From positions 15,607,001 through 15,671,000 of the forward strand of contig NC_061779.1 of the NCBI RefSeq assembly GCF_022458985.1: 64,000 bases of DNA, given 5' to 3'. The translations under genes were made by a program, and so were the position numbers. Shown here piece by piece: positions 36,920 through 64,000 of this stretch. The number at the start of each line of letters is the position of its first letter. The first letter of the stretch is position 1. The notes under the pieces were generated by a model. The model did no database searches. It was given only the letters and a program-made list of their open reading frames with translations, and was not told where the DNA came from. The DNA comes from Mugil cephalus (lineage: Eukaryota > Chordata > Actinopteri > Mugiliformes > Mugilidae).

Positions 36920-39200
36920 GAGTCTGTGGTCTAGATTCACTCATGGACTATAAACTGGGTGAAAGCAAACAAGCAAACAGAAATAATGAATTATTAAAAA
37001 ATGGATATTACAAATGTGAAATCCCCATGACTCACTTTTTACATTAAGTGAGATGATATAATACAGTACGAGAATTGATAGTGATGCAGATTTTTTTAGT
37101 CAGCCAATTGTAAACATTCAACTAAACCAAAACCGTGTAAATATATGCAGAACAAAAACAACATAACTGGTCTGCCTCTGGGTTTCAAGTTATCTCAGCA
37201 GCAGTCACTCCAAACGAATTCGTATGTGTCAGGGGTTGAGAGACTGAGCTGTTGCAGAAAACTGTCACAGACTGAGTGAAAACATTGCTGCTGTCCTGCC
37301 CTCTACTGCCCTTCTGTGGTGATTAATAACACATACAATTATGTGGAAATTCTCATATGACCAAATCTTAATACCGGAACCTCCCAGAGAGTTTACAGGA
37401 AACTGGGCTCTATTTCAGATATCTTGCTGTGTCATCTTTGATGTCGTAACTATTATCTTACTAGTGATATCAACACTCTATTGACAGCTCTGTGATACAG
37501 CAGGCCATTAAACCAGCATGAGTAATTCACTATTAAATGAAAAAAAAAGTTTGGCATGTTAGTTTACAGAAAGAAAATGGAATCTACAGCTGATAAAATA
37601 ACCAGACTGGGGAAGTTGAATAACTGAATGATCCCCTCACATGTCACTGGGCCAGCAGGCAGAGGAGCTCAGGTTGAATGTGAATCTACCAGGAGAGTCA
37701 TAAATGACAGGTCGGATGCTCAAAGCGGTTGGTGTAACTCAGTAGCAGCAGACAGAGGCTAGGTTTTCATTTTTCTCTGTGAGATTGAATCACAAGCAGA
37801 CTGAAAGCCGCCGACTCCATTCCAGGATATCTGAAACAGAAACCCTCACCTGCCTTCCTCTGAGACTCCCATCACACCGAAATGCTGCCTGGTATTTCTG
37901 ATGTACAGGCAATCATAGTGAAACAAGGTGCTCGGATTACACAGTGAATCACTGAAGTTAAACTGACACAACTTGATGATTTGCTTCTGTTTCAAGGGGA
38001 AATGTGTGTAGTTTTAAAAAGGCTGACATGTTAAATCCAAATTACAATTTTGTCTCTATTAATAAAACCAAGGCTCACAGACATTAAGACATAATCACAG
38101 GCACAATCGAGCACAAATGAAAATGTCATATTTTGTACCTGCTTTCCTCAGTTTTTAAGCTTTAAGAAATTTTAAAGGTGCTTGTCCACCAAGATTGTGT
38201 TTGTATTATTTGACATATTGTGCATCTGTCTGCATTAGCAAACAGCAGCCATGTCTAAATGTAGTTTTCCTCTCCTATAATATTCAAAATGATTACAGAA
38301 GTATTTGTGTGATTGAACATAAATGATTTTGCGATTGAAGATCACACTTGAAGTTGCTCAGTATTGTGTATGAAGTCATGATCTTATTACATTTCTCATG
38401 TCCCTCTCTTGCTGCTTAACCGTGAAGCTGTGGCGTCACAGTGCCTCCGCAGAAACATTAATCTTTATAGCTGACATCACATGACACGTTTTGATCTCAG
38501 CGCATAGCTCAGTACAAGCTCAGGAGCTTTACATCAAAAACAGAGCAGTAAACGTCTGTAGTTGTTCCTGACTATGAAATAATAATGAGGGTGAAAATAA
38601 CTGCAATACTGTGGCTGACAAAAAGAGATATCATTGTAAAAAAAAAAAAAAAAAAGAAGAAGAAGAAAGACATCTGTGAAGGTAATTAATTCCCTTTTTA
38701 TAAACAGGAGATGCACAAGTGGGATTTGACTGCAAGTGGAATAAAACCTCTTAATGATATCAGTACAAGTACAAATGTCTTCATGTATTATCCCTAACCA
38801 AATTCATTTTATTACTAGAATCATAGGGTTTTGACCCTTTTTTCCTGGATTTACTAAATTATTAAAATACATATCCAAAGAAAAACATTTAACCTTTGAA
38901 TCTTGTCCGGTGTTTACATTTCTGCTCTGGAAATGGGAGATCAGCACAGGTTTAACTGGGTAATACCTAATTTGCATATTTAAACATATATTTTGAGGAA
39001 ACGGTAACGCAAAGAATATTAATGTAGAAGTACAGGACTCAGTCACCCTGCAAGGACATGAACAGGGAGAAGCAGCAGAGCAGGAGATTATACATATGTA
39101 CACCTTTTTCCTTATTTATCTGTAATGTCAAAATTGACTTCCGGGGTCATTTAGTCTTCGTTTTGTCAGGATATTTATGTTCACAAAAATAACTAAAGTT
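36920..39200. other. intergenic sequence, no gene seen
   Basis: AT-rich DNA between the dennd4a promoter and the tRNA. It holds a poly(A)/GAA stretch at 38638-38668 and one CTCF-like motif at 37296-37309. No exon of rab11a, expected here from human synteny, was found. Confidence 0.5.
37296..37309 (-). promoter_or_regulatory. CTCF-like motif, intergenic
   Basis: Read on the minus strand, GCAGTAGAGGGCAG fits the CTCF core at 13 of 14 positions. Binding is not demonstrable from sequence. Confidence 0.35.
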
Positions 39201-39202
39201 TA

Positions 39203-39274
39203 AGGTCCCACCGAGATTTGAACTCGGATCGCTGGATTCAGAGTCCAGAGTGCTAACCATTACACCATGGAACC
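39203..39274 (-). tRNA. tRNA-Gln (anticodon CTG)
   Basis: A 72-nt cloverleaf without CCA, read on the minus strand. The acceptor arm is GGTTCCA paired with TGGGACC, discriminator T. Box A (TGTAATGGTTAGCA) and box B (GAGTTCAAATC) are intact. The anticodon arm is CTGGA-CTCTGAA-TCCAG, so the anticodon is CTG and the gene reads CAG codons. It differs from the usual vertebrate Gln-CTG by one change that makes pair 4:69 a T-G wobble. A run of five T on the sense strand (39189-39185) 13 nt past the gene is the likely Pol III terminator. It appears functional. Confidence 0.95.
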
Positions 39275-39360
39275 ACGTGACGTGCGAGCCGACCCATAAT
39301 CATCTCCTACTTTCAAGATTAATGTTTGGTTTGTATATGTTATCTATAATGTTACACATT

Positions 39361-39406
39361 GTTTTATATACATATATAACATATATGTTATATACATATA
39401 TAAAAC
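39361..39406. repeat. AT-rich imperfect palindrome
   Basis: The sequence reads nearly the same on both strands around a central perfect 20-bp palindrome, ATATAACATATATGTTATAT. It lies about 90 bp upstream of the tRNA and could form a cruciform. Confidence 0.8.
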
Positions 39407-39505
39407 AATAGAAACTTGGTTCTCACCTCAACCTGGTCGATTAGTTTTTTCGACCACGTTTTCATTTCGGCTACTCTGCCTCCTTGTGTTCACAGGGAGG
39501 TATTG

Positions 39506-39890
39506 CAGGGTTGTCAAACTCATTTTAGTTCGGCGGCCACATACATCCCAATTTGAGCTCCAGTGGACCGGTCCAGCAACATAACAGGATAATAACCTAT
39601 AAGTAACGCCAACCACAGACTTTTCTATTTGTTGTAGTGAAATAAAAGGCAAGTAAATTAGGAGAATGTTTACATTTTATAATCTATCCTTTAAAAACAA
39701 ATACATTTCATGAGAGGAATAAGTGCAATTTGGGCGCAGTGCTGTCAGCTGCTTAGTTTCGGTTTCAGCGTTGTGTTCTGTCCACTTCTCTGACAAATTA
39801 AGAACAGCATGTAATTCTATGTAATTTTTGCACTTTGAAAATGCATGTTGCATCCAAGATGAGACCCTCCGGCGGGCCGTTTTTGGCCTT
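39506..39890. mobile_element. hAT-like non-autonomous element, degraded
   Basis: The left end CAGGGTTGTCAAACTCATTT and the following GGCGGCCACAT are the usual start of a hAT-type fish element. The right end retains GGCGGGCCGTTTTTGGCC but not a clean terminal repeat. It has no transposase frame. Ends are approximate. Confidence 0.5.
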
Positions 39891-41044
39891 TCAGGTAGAC
39901 GTCTGTCCTGTAGAGTTGTGATATATATTATGTTATGTTACTGACATTGCTGGCCTTCACTGCTTTCATAATTGTAGTTGTCATTGTTTTTCCTCTCAGA
40001 GAAAACAGTCCGAATACCCCGGCTTTGAACTAATCAACAAAGCTCTCCTCCATGTACTGATCTCTCTGCTAAGACTGATCTAGACAAATGGTTTGTCTGG
40101 ATAATTGCTGTTCCAGACACTTCATTAAAGGGCTTATTTTGTTATTGCAGAGAGTTATGTGTGTCAAGGTGGATTTGGATCCGAATTTGGGAGCAGTTAT
40201 AGACATGAAGGGAGTGAAAGTGATAAGCCTGACTGCGATGAATACTGATTGTACATTAACAATGACGAAGTAAAGATCCAGCACTGGTCTGATGGATCCT
40301 CACAGTTCCTGTAGCAGGACGTGACCGCAATGAGAATCTGCAGCTGAGCTCTGCAATGGATTTTAGCCACGGCACAGCGCAGTCGTATTTAAATGAAAGC
40401 ATTATTACGCCAGGGCTGATCGTGCTGGCAGAAATTCACTACAAACTTTAACAAAGGTAGTCATGTGTCAGTCATCTCCAGTCTTTTATGTTCACCTCAC
40501 TTTCCTTCGCTCCACATGAATCTACCACCTCGGCTCTCAACAGTAAATGTTAGGCTGAAGTGAAAGTGACAGGATATCCAGCAGCGGTGGGGTCAGCATC
40601 TAGGTTCAGCCTGTCAGAGCCCAGTAAAGGTATACCCTCTTCCTTATGACAGCTTCTATGAAAAAACGCCTTTGGCAGAAAAACATAACTGGCAGGCTAA
40701 CTGCAGCAGGACTGTGCCTAAGGCCTGCATTAATATGGAGAGTCCCTGCAGTTCTTTTATGATGCAATATTACAACATTTTACTAATCAGCCTTATAAGA
40801 CAAATCCACTTTAATTATCCATGTCCCGTTATGTACAGTATGTTATGCACATACATTAACTCTGTGGTGAATATTTTTTAAACTTAAAAAACAAAAAACG
40901 CTAAGTCTTTTTTTTCATTGATTCACATAAATCTTAATACAACACTCCCATGTGTAAAATTAAAGAGTTATTGGGAACTGTAACCATTCCTCCTGTCCAT
41001 ACTGACCATCAAGAGACCGTCGTCATCTCACTCATGGCTTGTGT

Positions 41045-41400
41045 ATAAAGATGGACAAACCTTCCATGACGTTACCCATGGGACAGCTGAGGAGCATGTT
41101 TGAAGCCCAGTGTGTTGGCTCATCTTGACTCTGTGAGTGGAGCTGTGACAGGCGGATGACGCCTCTGCAGACAGCTGGCGACCTGTCAGTCAAAGCATTC
41201 AAGCACTTTATTGTATATAACTTTAAGCTTTAATACAATTTAAAAAACTTTTTTTTTTCAAATTCACATGATGTTTTTATGGAGATTGATTTGCGTCAAT
41301 GTCTTTACGCCTCTAGTGGCCATTCCAGGAACTGTGGTTTTTGGCACTTCAGCATTAGCTTCATTGTTCAGCCACAGAGGTTGATGCTTGTGCCGTTCCA
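41045..41400 (+). repeat. probable teleost interspersed repeat
   Basis: CTTCCATGACGTTACCCATG, the TTTGAAGCCCA stretch, and the later CCAGGAACTGTGGTTTTTGG with CCACAGAGGTTG resemble, from memory, a non-coding repeat common in teleost introns. I cannot name the family and the boundaries are approximate. Confidence 0.4.
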
Positions 41401-42230
41401 ACAGAAGTGATGGGTCACAAAACCCACTGAAATCCCTCAGTAGAAAAATGTGTGCCAGTTCCCTATTCTCTTTCTACTTAAGATGAAGCTTGTATGAGAG
41501 TTCAGTGGACTGTGCGAGTGCCTTTCAAATACAAAATTCACTCTTTGCTATTTCCCTGACAGACGTCCCACGCTGAGCTGTGGCGGAGCAATAGTACGAG
41601 TAAAACGCCATAACTCTGAAAATTAATCCACTCTGAAGCTTACTTAGTGAAACTTTGTGATGCATTTTTATGCAGAAGAAGAATTTTGTATCCCATAACT
41701 GTAAATGTTTGACTTATCCCCATAGGCATTTTGACGGAAAGCACTTATTTATTACTGGCCACTGCAAGACAAACAAAACAAGCTACTGTTTGTTTACTGT
41801 TGCTGTACTGTTGTACATCTTGTTCATGTGACTTCTGTCACTTGAGCGACTGTTAATCTACTTCTAATAAATGGTTATGAAGATGGTAGTTTAGAGTGTT
41901 GTTTTTCTCATTTTTTTGACCAAATATTTGTGTTTTAAATTGAACTGTTAAATAAATACGGCCAACATATTTATTTTTTTATTAATTATACCTGAAGTAT
42001 TCAACACATCAAACTAAAATAGGACCAAAGACGGAACACTTCCCGACACTGGGGATTAATTTAATAATGTAAAATGGTTTGAAAACATGTTTAAAAGGAA
42101 AACTAATTACTTCCTGTGAGACAGCTGACTCTGCTGAAGTACAAATTATTTTGTGCAGATGTTAGTGAGACATTACTAGGTCAGTGAGAATCTAGTAAGA
42201 CGTCATTCGCAGGACACACAGTACACAGAG

Positions 42231-42550
42231 CATAGGCCTTCAACAGGGGGTCAGCGACCCCTAGTGGGTTCGCTTAGGTACTGCAGGGGGGTGGTCGCAA
42301 TATCTTTGGTTGATTGACATTTTTTATATCTTTTTAATTTTCCCCAACAAATTTAAACGTCTTTAAATACACATTAACATTACATAACATAAAATTGACA
42401 GATAAAGAAAATAATTGACAGATTGACAGTTTTAACTTTCTATTTGTAAATAGTAGTTTAATATAGAACACATATAGTAGGTAGGGGGTCCCTACTTAAT
42501 CTCTCCATCAGGTTGGGGATTCTTGGCCTGAAAAATGTTGAAGACCACTG
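42231..42550. mobile_element. hAT-like MITE, copy 1
   Basis: Ends are CATAGGCCTTCAACA at the left and the inverse of CAGTGGTCTTCAACA at the right, close to hAT termini. The interior is AT-rich with no open frame. It shares its left 60 bp and a right CCCTACTTAATC block with copy 2 at 54646-55010. No clear 8-bp target duplication is seen. Confidence 0.6.
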
Positions 42551-43830
42551 ATTTAGTTATATGTTTTTGCAATAAAATCTAATCTATGTTGTCTGAATGA
42601 AACTCACAGAATCAAAGAAATGTCCATCATCTGTTGCTATGACTCAGCTGAAACACGGCACCAACTCAACCTCCAGCTGCAGCAGCAATCAAACCTGGAT
42701 CTGAACACGAGCTGTAGTTTCTGCACCTTTAAATTAGGCTGTAATACATTCAGCTTTCCACATTTCCCCATTTAGTATCCACCCGGTGTTCAGTCTGATG
42801 CCCAAGTTAAGTGACGTCTCTGTTCCACAGCTCTCTATCTTTAACTCTCCGCCCCGTCTGAGCTGCGGGAAATCACATAAATTATTGCCGCGTCTAGAGG
42901 ATATTCAACAGGCTACAAAAATCGACATCTCTCTTGAGTGGTCACCTCAGTGCAGCGTGTCCTCGTCTTTTTTATGCTTCCCTCTTCTAAAGTGCCCAGC
43001 TGTATTTGGCCCATTAGCTCCTTGACTCACTGGCAGCATTTCCTTTCAGTGGCGCATCACGCTGGGCTTGTTGGCTGTCAGATGGGTGGCATGTCTATCA
43101 TCTGTTTAGCTCGGGAAGCCCGGTACTTACTACTGAGGAACAAACAGAACTCCTAAACAGCAGCGAGCTGGCTCAGTGCAACCACTCCTGGTCCTAATAA
43201 AAATAATAATATGACAACCCTCCCAATCTTTAGAAAAGAAAACTAAGTACCCAGAGTTCCATATCTCTTAAAGAGACTCCCAGTAGTTTAAGTTTCACAT
43301 TACATTAGTAAAACATTGTTTTTCTTTTTATGTTGCGGCTGAGGTCACGAAACACCCGAGCTAGCGCAAAAGGCAGCAGTCCTGTAACACAATGCAATAA
43401 GTGGTTTCAGATGTTATGGTGCTGTGCGAGTGACGCAAGACTATGGATATCGCGTGACATTGTGCATAAACACGCACACTGGAAAGATAGAGTGTATATT
43501 TTATGATTAACATGCAAAATGGGGCAGAGCTGGAGTCTCTGACATCGGTGGCGGAGGCAAGGACCTTGAACAAACAACTTTATTTTTTATCAGAAGGCTT
43601 TGTTGTGCGGTGGTCAGACTCTCTCCCATCATCAATACTCAATGTCCTGGTGAAAAATGAATGCAACACTGGATGGAAATAAATCTTGTGACATTGCAGA
43701 AGCTTGTTATTGAAACAATGCCACAGCGAATGCTGCTGTAATCAAAGCTAAAGGCGAGGATGGGGACTTTTATTTTGGTGGCCTTATTTCTTCTTTTTTT
43801 TTTTGTTCCTATGTTATGATGCTAGTGGAT

Positions 43831-43867
43831 AATTTCCCACGGGATGAATAAAGCATCTATCTGTCTA
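43831..43867 (+). mobile_element. possible retroposon 3' tail
   Basis: AATTTCCCACGGGATGAATA followed by AAGCATCTATCTGTC resembles the 3' tail shared by some fish LINEs and SINEs. Only the tail is recognisable. Confidence 0.3.
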
Positions 43868-44560
43868 ACCCATCCATTTTTTTGCACAGCGGTGTGTACG
43901 GTTGTTTAATTTAGATGCACAGCCTATTTACTGACTTGACTGTTTAAAAGTTAAGTCAAACAGGGCTGTCTCATAGACATGTCAGTCTTCTCTATCTATC
44001 CATCCATCATAAACTTAAGATTTCTACCAAGAGTGATTTGCTTTTGGAATTTTCCTCATCCATAACCACCCTGCAGCATGTCCAGTTCTATTATGTAAAT
44101 CCATCTTCTGTTATCCCGTGTATTAAGCTGACCGAAACGAGTTTCTGATGGCAGAATAGGCATTTAATTCCAAACTTATTTACCAAAACAACAACCAGCT
44201 TTGATATGACAGCAACTAGAAAAAGAAAAAAAAAACAACCCTTCCTCAGAGGTCAAACAGTCACGTAAAGTATGATCCACTGTCACCACACTGGTCGAAG
44301 ATGGCATAATGTCCAGGACTAATGAAACCCCGTCTGTGCATCGATTGTCAACATGTTATTGCTTCTACAGAGGGTGAAATGGGATTCACATAGTGAATGA
44401 GTAAATTCAGTTCAACAAATAAATTAATCAGGCTGATAAAACACAAAATAGCTTAGAAATGGACTTTTTTTACACATGGCTCCCTTCATAAATACAGCAC
44501 AGGATACTGGTGGAGTTCTTAAATTGGTCCGATGAAATCTTATTTTCAATTTACAATTTG

Positions 44561-44594
44561 ACAGAGAGTGAGAGAGAGAGAGAGAGAGACAGAG

Positions 44595-44627
<33 letters not shown>

Positions 44628-44628
44628 C
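44561..44628. repeat. (GA)n microsatellite
   Basis: A slightly interrupted GA/GACA tract of 68 bp, just downstream of the inferred megf11 3' end. Confidence 0.95.
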
Positions 44629-44741
44629 TTCAAAACAGTTCACAAAATGACACTGATAATCTCACAAGAAGATAAATTGTGTGTTATCTACATCAGTGGG
44701 TATCCAATATCTGATCATGCTCATCTTTTTTTTTAATTTTT

Positions 44742-44747
44742 TTTATT
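44742..44747 (-). terminator. megf11: candidate poly(A) signal of megf11
   Basis: TTTATT on the plus strand reads AATAAA on the minus strand, about 1.05 kb after the megf11 stop codon. I found no canonical signal closer to the stop. This would make the 3' UTR run from 45800 to about 44720. Confidence 0.4.
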
Positions 44748-44956
44748 CTAGAGTCACATTGATAAAAATAAAAAATCACCATCACTAAAATAAATTAATA
44801 GATAAAGCAATTAACTTTATAAATACAAAACATAAAAGGTCAAAGCAATCCCTTCTTAACACCCAATATATTTAAAAAAAAAATGTAAACTAAGACAAGA
44901 AAAAAAAAAAACTTTCACTTAAAAAACAACACAAGATCAGATCACTGCATTAGCAT

Positions 44957-44986
44957 GGGGGGAGGGGGGGGGGGGGGTGGGGGGGG
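44957..44986. repeat. poly(G) tract
   Basis: Thirty bases with only one A and one T among G. It could form a G-quadruplex on the plus strand and lies within the inferred megf11 3' UTR, where it would be transcribed as C. Confidence 0.9.
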
Positions 44987-45800
44987 ATAAGATTCAAACT
45001 TTAGATATATTTGTGTATCTCTGGTCACCTGATCAGACATGGGTCACCTGAATTCATTGTCCAGATACACAGGGCCTCATCAACACTAAAACTTAAAGAA
45101 GCTCTTTAGGTACAGACAGGGATCACATTAACTGGCGATAATTTCTGGATAACAGTGAATAAAGAACCATCACAATGTTTTACTATTTATCCATGCTTTC
45201 ATTTTCTTGTTTTGCCTGAACACGTCTTCACTTCCGGATAGATGAGCACTTCGTGTCAGCTGCACTGTAATCTGCAGCTGCCTTCTTTGACACCTTCCTC
45301 ACCGTGGGGGAAAATCGCTTCAGTTTAGGGGACATTATAAACACTTGGCTGCTCTTGAATAGGAAACCTCGTGGGCAAATCATGGGCTGAAAATGAGCGT
45401 GGAGGACAGCTCTCTCCCTGTAAATAAACTGTCCACTCAGTCCATGAATACTGCCCTTACTGCTGTTTGAAACCGTAATGTTCCACTTCAGGAGGTCCAT
45501 AAAGAGGCCAGGCAGCAGTTTGAGCGATCAGTTATATAAGAAATTAAAATGGTTGAGTGGTCGCTGGTGTGTGGGTCACTCTTTCTTCCTCCCCTCCCTC
45601 CGTCAGGGCTTGCAGAAAGAATGCGAGTGAGGGAACCAAAGAGAGCAGGGTCCAGAGGAGCTGTGACTGTCCCTCCATCTCGACATCTCAGTATCTAATC
45701 GGACGCACGCGGAGACAAAGGGAGGGCCGTTGGTTGAAAGTTGGCTGAGCGTTTCCCCCGACGCCGGCTCGCCGTCAGGACCGGGTGCAGGGGTCGCCCT

Positions 45801-62187
<16,387 letters not shown>

Positions 62188-64000
62188 CTGTGGTAGAAAT
62201 AACGCAAAGTCATGAGGCAAAGAATAAGCATGGCAATAAATGATGAATCGGGCGGACTTGAAAACGGAAGTAACACAGTCTAAACAGATGCAGACAGACA
62301 GACAGGTTCAGTGGCCCCCTTCATATAGCTTATTGTTTACTTAGACAAGCGGCGGTGTATCTGAAAAGGATAGAGAAAAGGAGCGGAGAAGCTGTAAAAC
62401 TGAACGGATATATGATATCCACTGAAGTTCAAGAAGAGAACTACACTTGATCAACCCATGCTGTTGCCTCCAAATGTCCAATTATGCACTCTATATATTC
62501 TGACAGCCACACTTGGCTCTTTGGAGCCCCGCTTCACCCCATCTCTCAACTTCTCTCTACAGCTCTTTCTCTCTGCCCTTAGAGAGAGTCTCTTTCTCGT
62601 TCAGCAGAGAGACTGGCAGGACTCCAAAGGCCAGGAAGTCAGACTCCCCCGTCCAGCCAGGCTAAGACTGAATCGGCCCTTCTGTCTAGCCATCTTCGCC
62701 CATGCATTTCTCTTCTCAACTAACTTATGTTAGCTACGTTAAGAGATGGTCCGTGTCTTGTGAAATGACTGGTGGAAGATGTATGTACTGCAAGTCTCGC
62801 ACCGTGGACACTGTTTGCAATGCTCTTCTTTCATTTACGAATTGATTTATGGGTGTTTACTCGCAATGGACGTTGGAGATAATGTCATTGTCTGGAACTG
62901 GAAGCCGCGTTAAATCAACGCAATGTATATGGCGTGATGCTGGTGTGTTCAGATCAGGCTGAGTTATGGCTCAGAAAAAGGAGCGTGATTTTTTTGAAGT
63001 GTTAGAACTCCTTTGTTGCCTCTTACTCTGTAAGTAACACTTCATTCATATTAGAACACAGCAGAATGTCTCTCAGTTTTAAAACCTCTGGTGAACTACA
63101 AAGCAGTTTTGTAGACGTGAGTCAGATGGATCACCACGAGTGACTAAATTCCAGGATGGAGCAGCTTAGTTTCCCAAAAATTTTGTTCTGTTTTAATCCC
63201 TTTGTTTTGGCTCCTGACTCCCACACACACACAGTGGAGACGGTGTTTTGAGGATTTTGTCCTTGTCCACCAATTAAGGGCAGCTGCTGATCCTACCTCC
63301 ACAAAAGAAGTCCGGGTAGGGCCTGAAGCATATTGTGAAGCTCATAGGGAAAACGTGATGTGCGACATTGGGTCAATAGGACAAGTTAGCAGTGGAAAGA
63401 ATGACACACAATGAGCATGTAAAGCTAAAAAGTAGGCAGCAGGAGAAGCTGCAACCCCATAGGGATCCTTCACTTCTGCCGACTCTCACTCTGGTATTAA
63501 TGGCAACAACAACAACAGGAGATGGGCAGAAATGTTGACACAGCCTTTACGATTGTATTAGAGTGAACTACCTGGTGAAGGATATGGAGTCCTCCTTCTA
63601 CTACGTCCTCTGTAGCCTGTTGTCATTAGAGTTTCTCTGCTTTAAAGGCTGAGCACAGCTCACCACCACCAAGTCTCGTACCTCCCTCAGCTGGTGATCA
63701 CAGCCAGTCTATATGAGTTCCCACACCCTCTCTTTCAAACTCCGGCTTGAGTGACAGGTGACACCATGATTTAGAGTTCCAATTAGAGGCCCGTAGGAGT
63801 CCTGAGTGGCTCTTGCTTCGCTCACCAGAGCGCTGAGGGACTGCTGCCTGCTCACTGCTCTCATTATCATTTTGAACTCAGTTTAAACAGGAGAAGGCAG
63901 GGGAAGATGTGCCAGTGGACGCCAGGGGCAGAACACACATCTTAAAACATTTCTCCTCCCCGTGCACCACATAAAAGCATGTGTCTGTGAATGAAATTTT
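62188..64000 (-). other. megf11: megf11 intron, no exon seen
   Basis: About 1.8 kb without an EGF-like coding pattern on the minus strand. It is part of the intron before the exon at 62187. That exon begins in phase 0, so the preceding exon beyond the window must end on a complete codon. Confidence 0.6.

Noticed and set aside
45228..45500. 90-residue minus-strand open frame after the megf11 stop codon
   Set aside because: It lies in the inferred megf11 3' UTR, has no family signature and no splice support. Chance is the simplest explanation.

Overview
The window is nuclear DNA from a vertebrate, almost certainly a teleost fish. Genes are split by GT-AG introns of 80 bp to several kb. Intergenic DNA carries microsatellites, Tc1-like and hAT-like transposon remnants and a tRNA-derived SINE. 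All five protein-coding genes are orthologues of one human block on 15q22: HACD3, INTS14, SLC24A1, DENND4A and MEGF11, in the same order and relative orientation. The species cannot be named from the sequence alone.

Layout: 132-784 (+) holds the last three coding exons of hacd3. 1453-6710 (-) is a complete ints14 (11 coding exons plus a 5' UTR exon, 512 aa). About 7840-14634 (+) is a complete slc24a1 (9 coding exons, 724 aa, rod-type Na+/Ca2+,K+ exchanger). 16202-36700 (-) is a complete dennd4a (28 coding exons, 1691 aa, plus a distant non-coding first exon). About 36.7-44.7 kb has no protein gene; it holds one tRNA-Gln(CTG) and several repeats. About 44.7-64 kb (-) is the 3' two thirds of megf11: 14 exons, 678 codons, with EGF-like modules, the membrane span and the cytoplasmic tail. 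Its 5' exons lie beyond the right edge.

Every exon chain was built by hand from splice sites. Reading phase closes across all junctions in all five genes, so I am confident of the coding structures. Transcription start sites, UTR limits and repeat boundaries are much less certain.

The genes do not form one pathway. hacd3 serves very-long-chain fatty-acid elongation in the ER. ints14 belongs to the Integrator complex. slc24a1 handles photoreceptor calcium. dennd4a is a Rab GEF family member. megf11 is a cell-surface receptor for retinal mosaic spacing and engulfment. I see no CRISPR array, operon, phage or other novel system. The points most worth checking are a GC-AG intron in megf11, the absence of rab11a between dennd4a and megf11, a CLEAR-like palindrome in the inferred dennd4a promoter, and nearly touching convergent poly(A) signals between slc24a1 and dennd4a.
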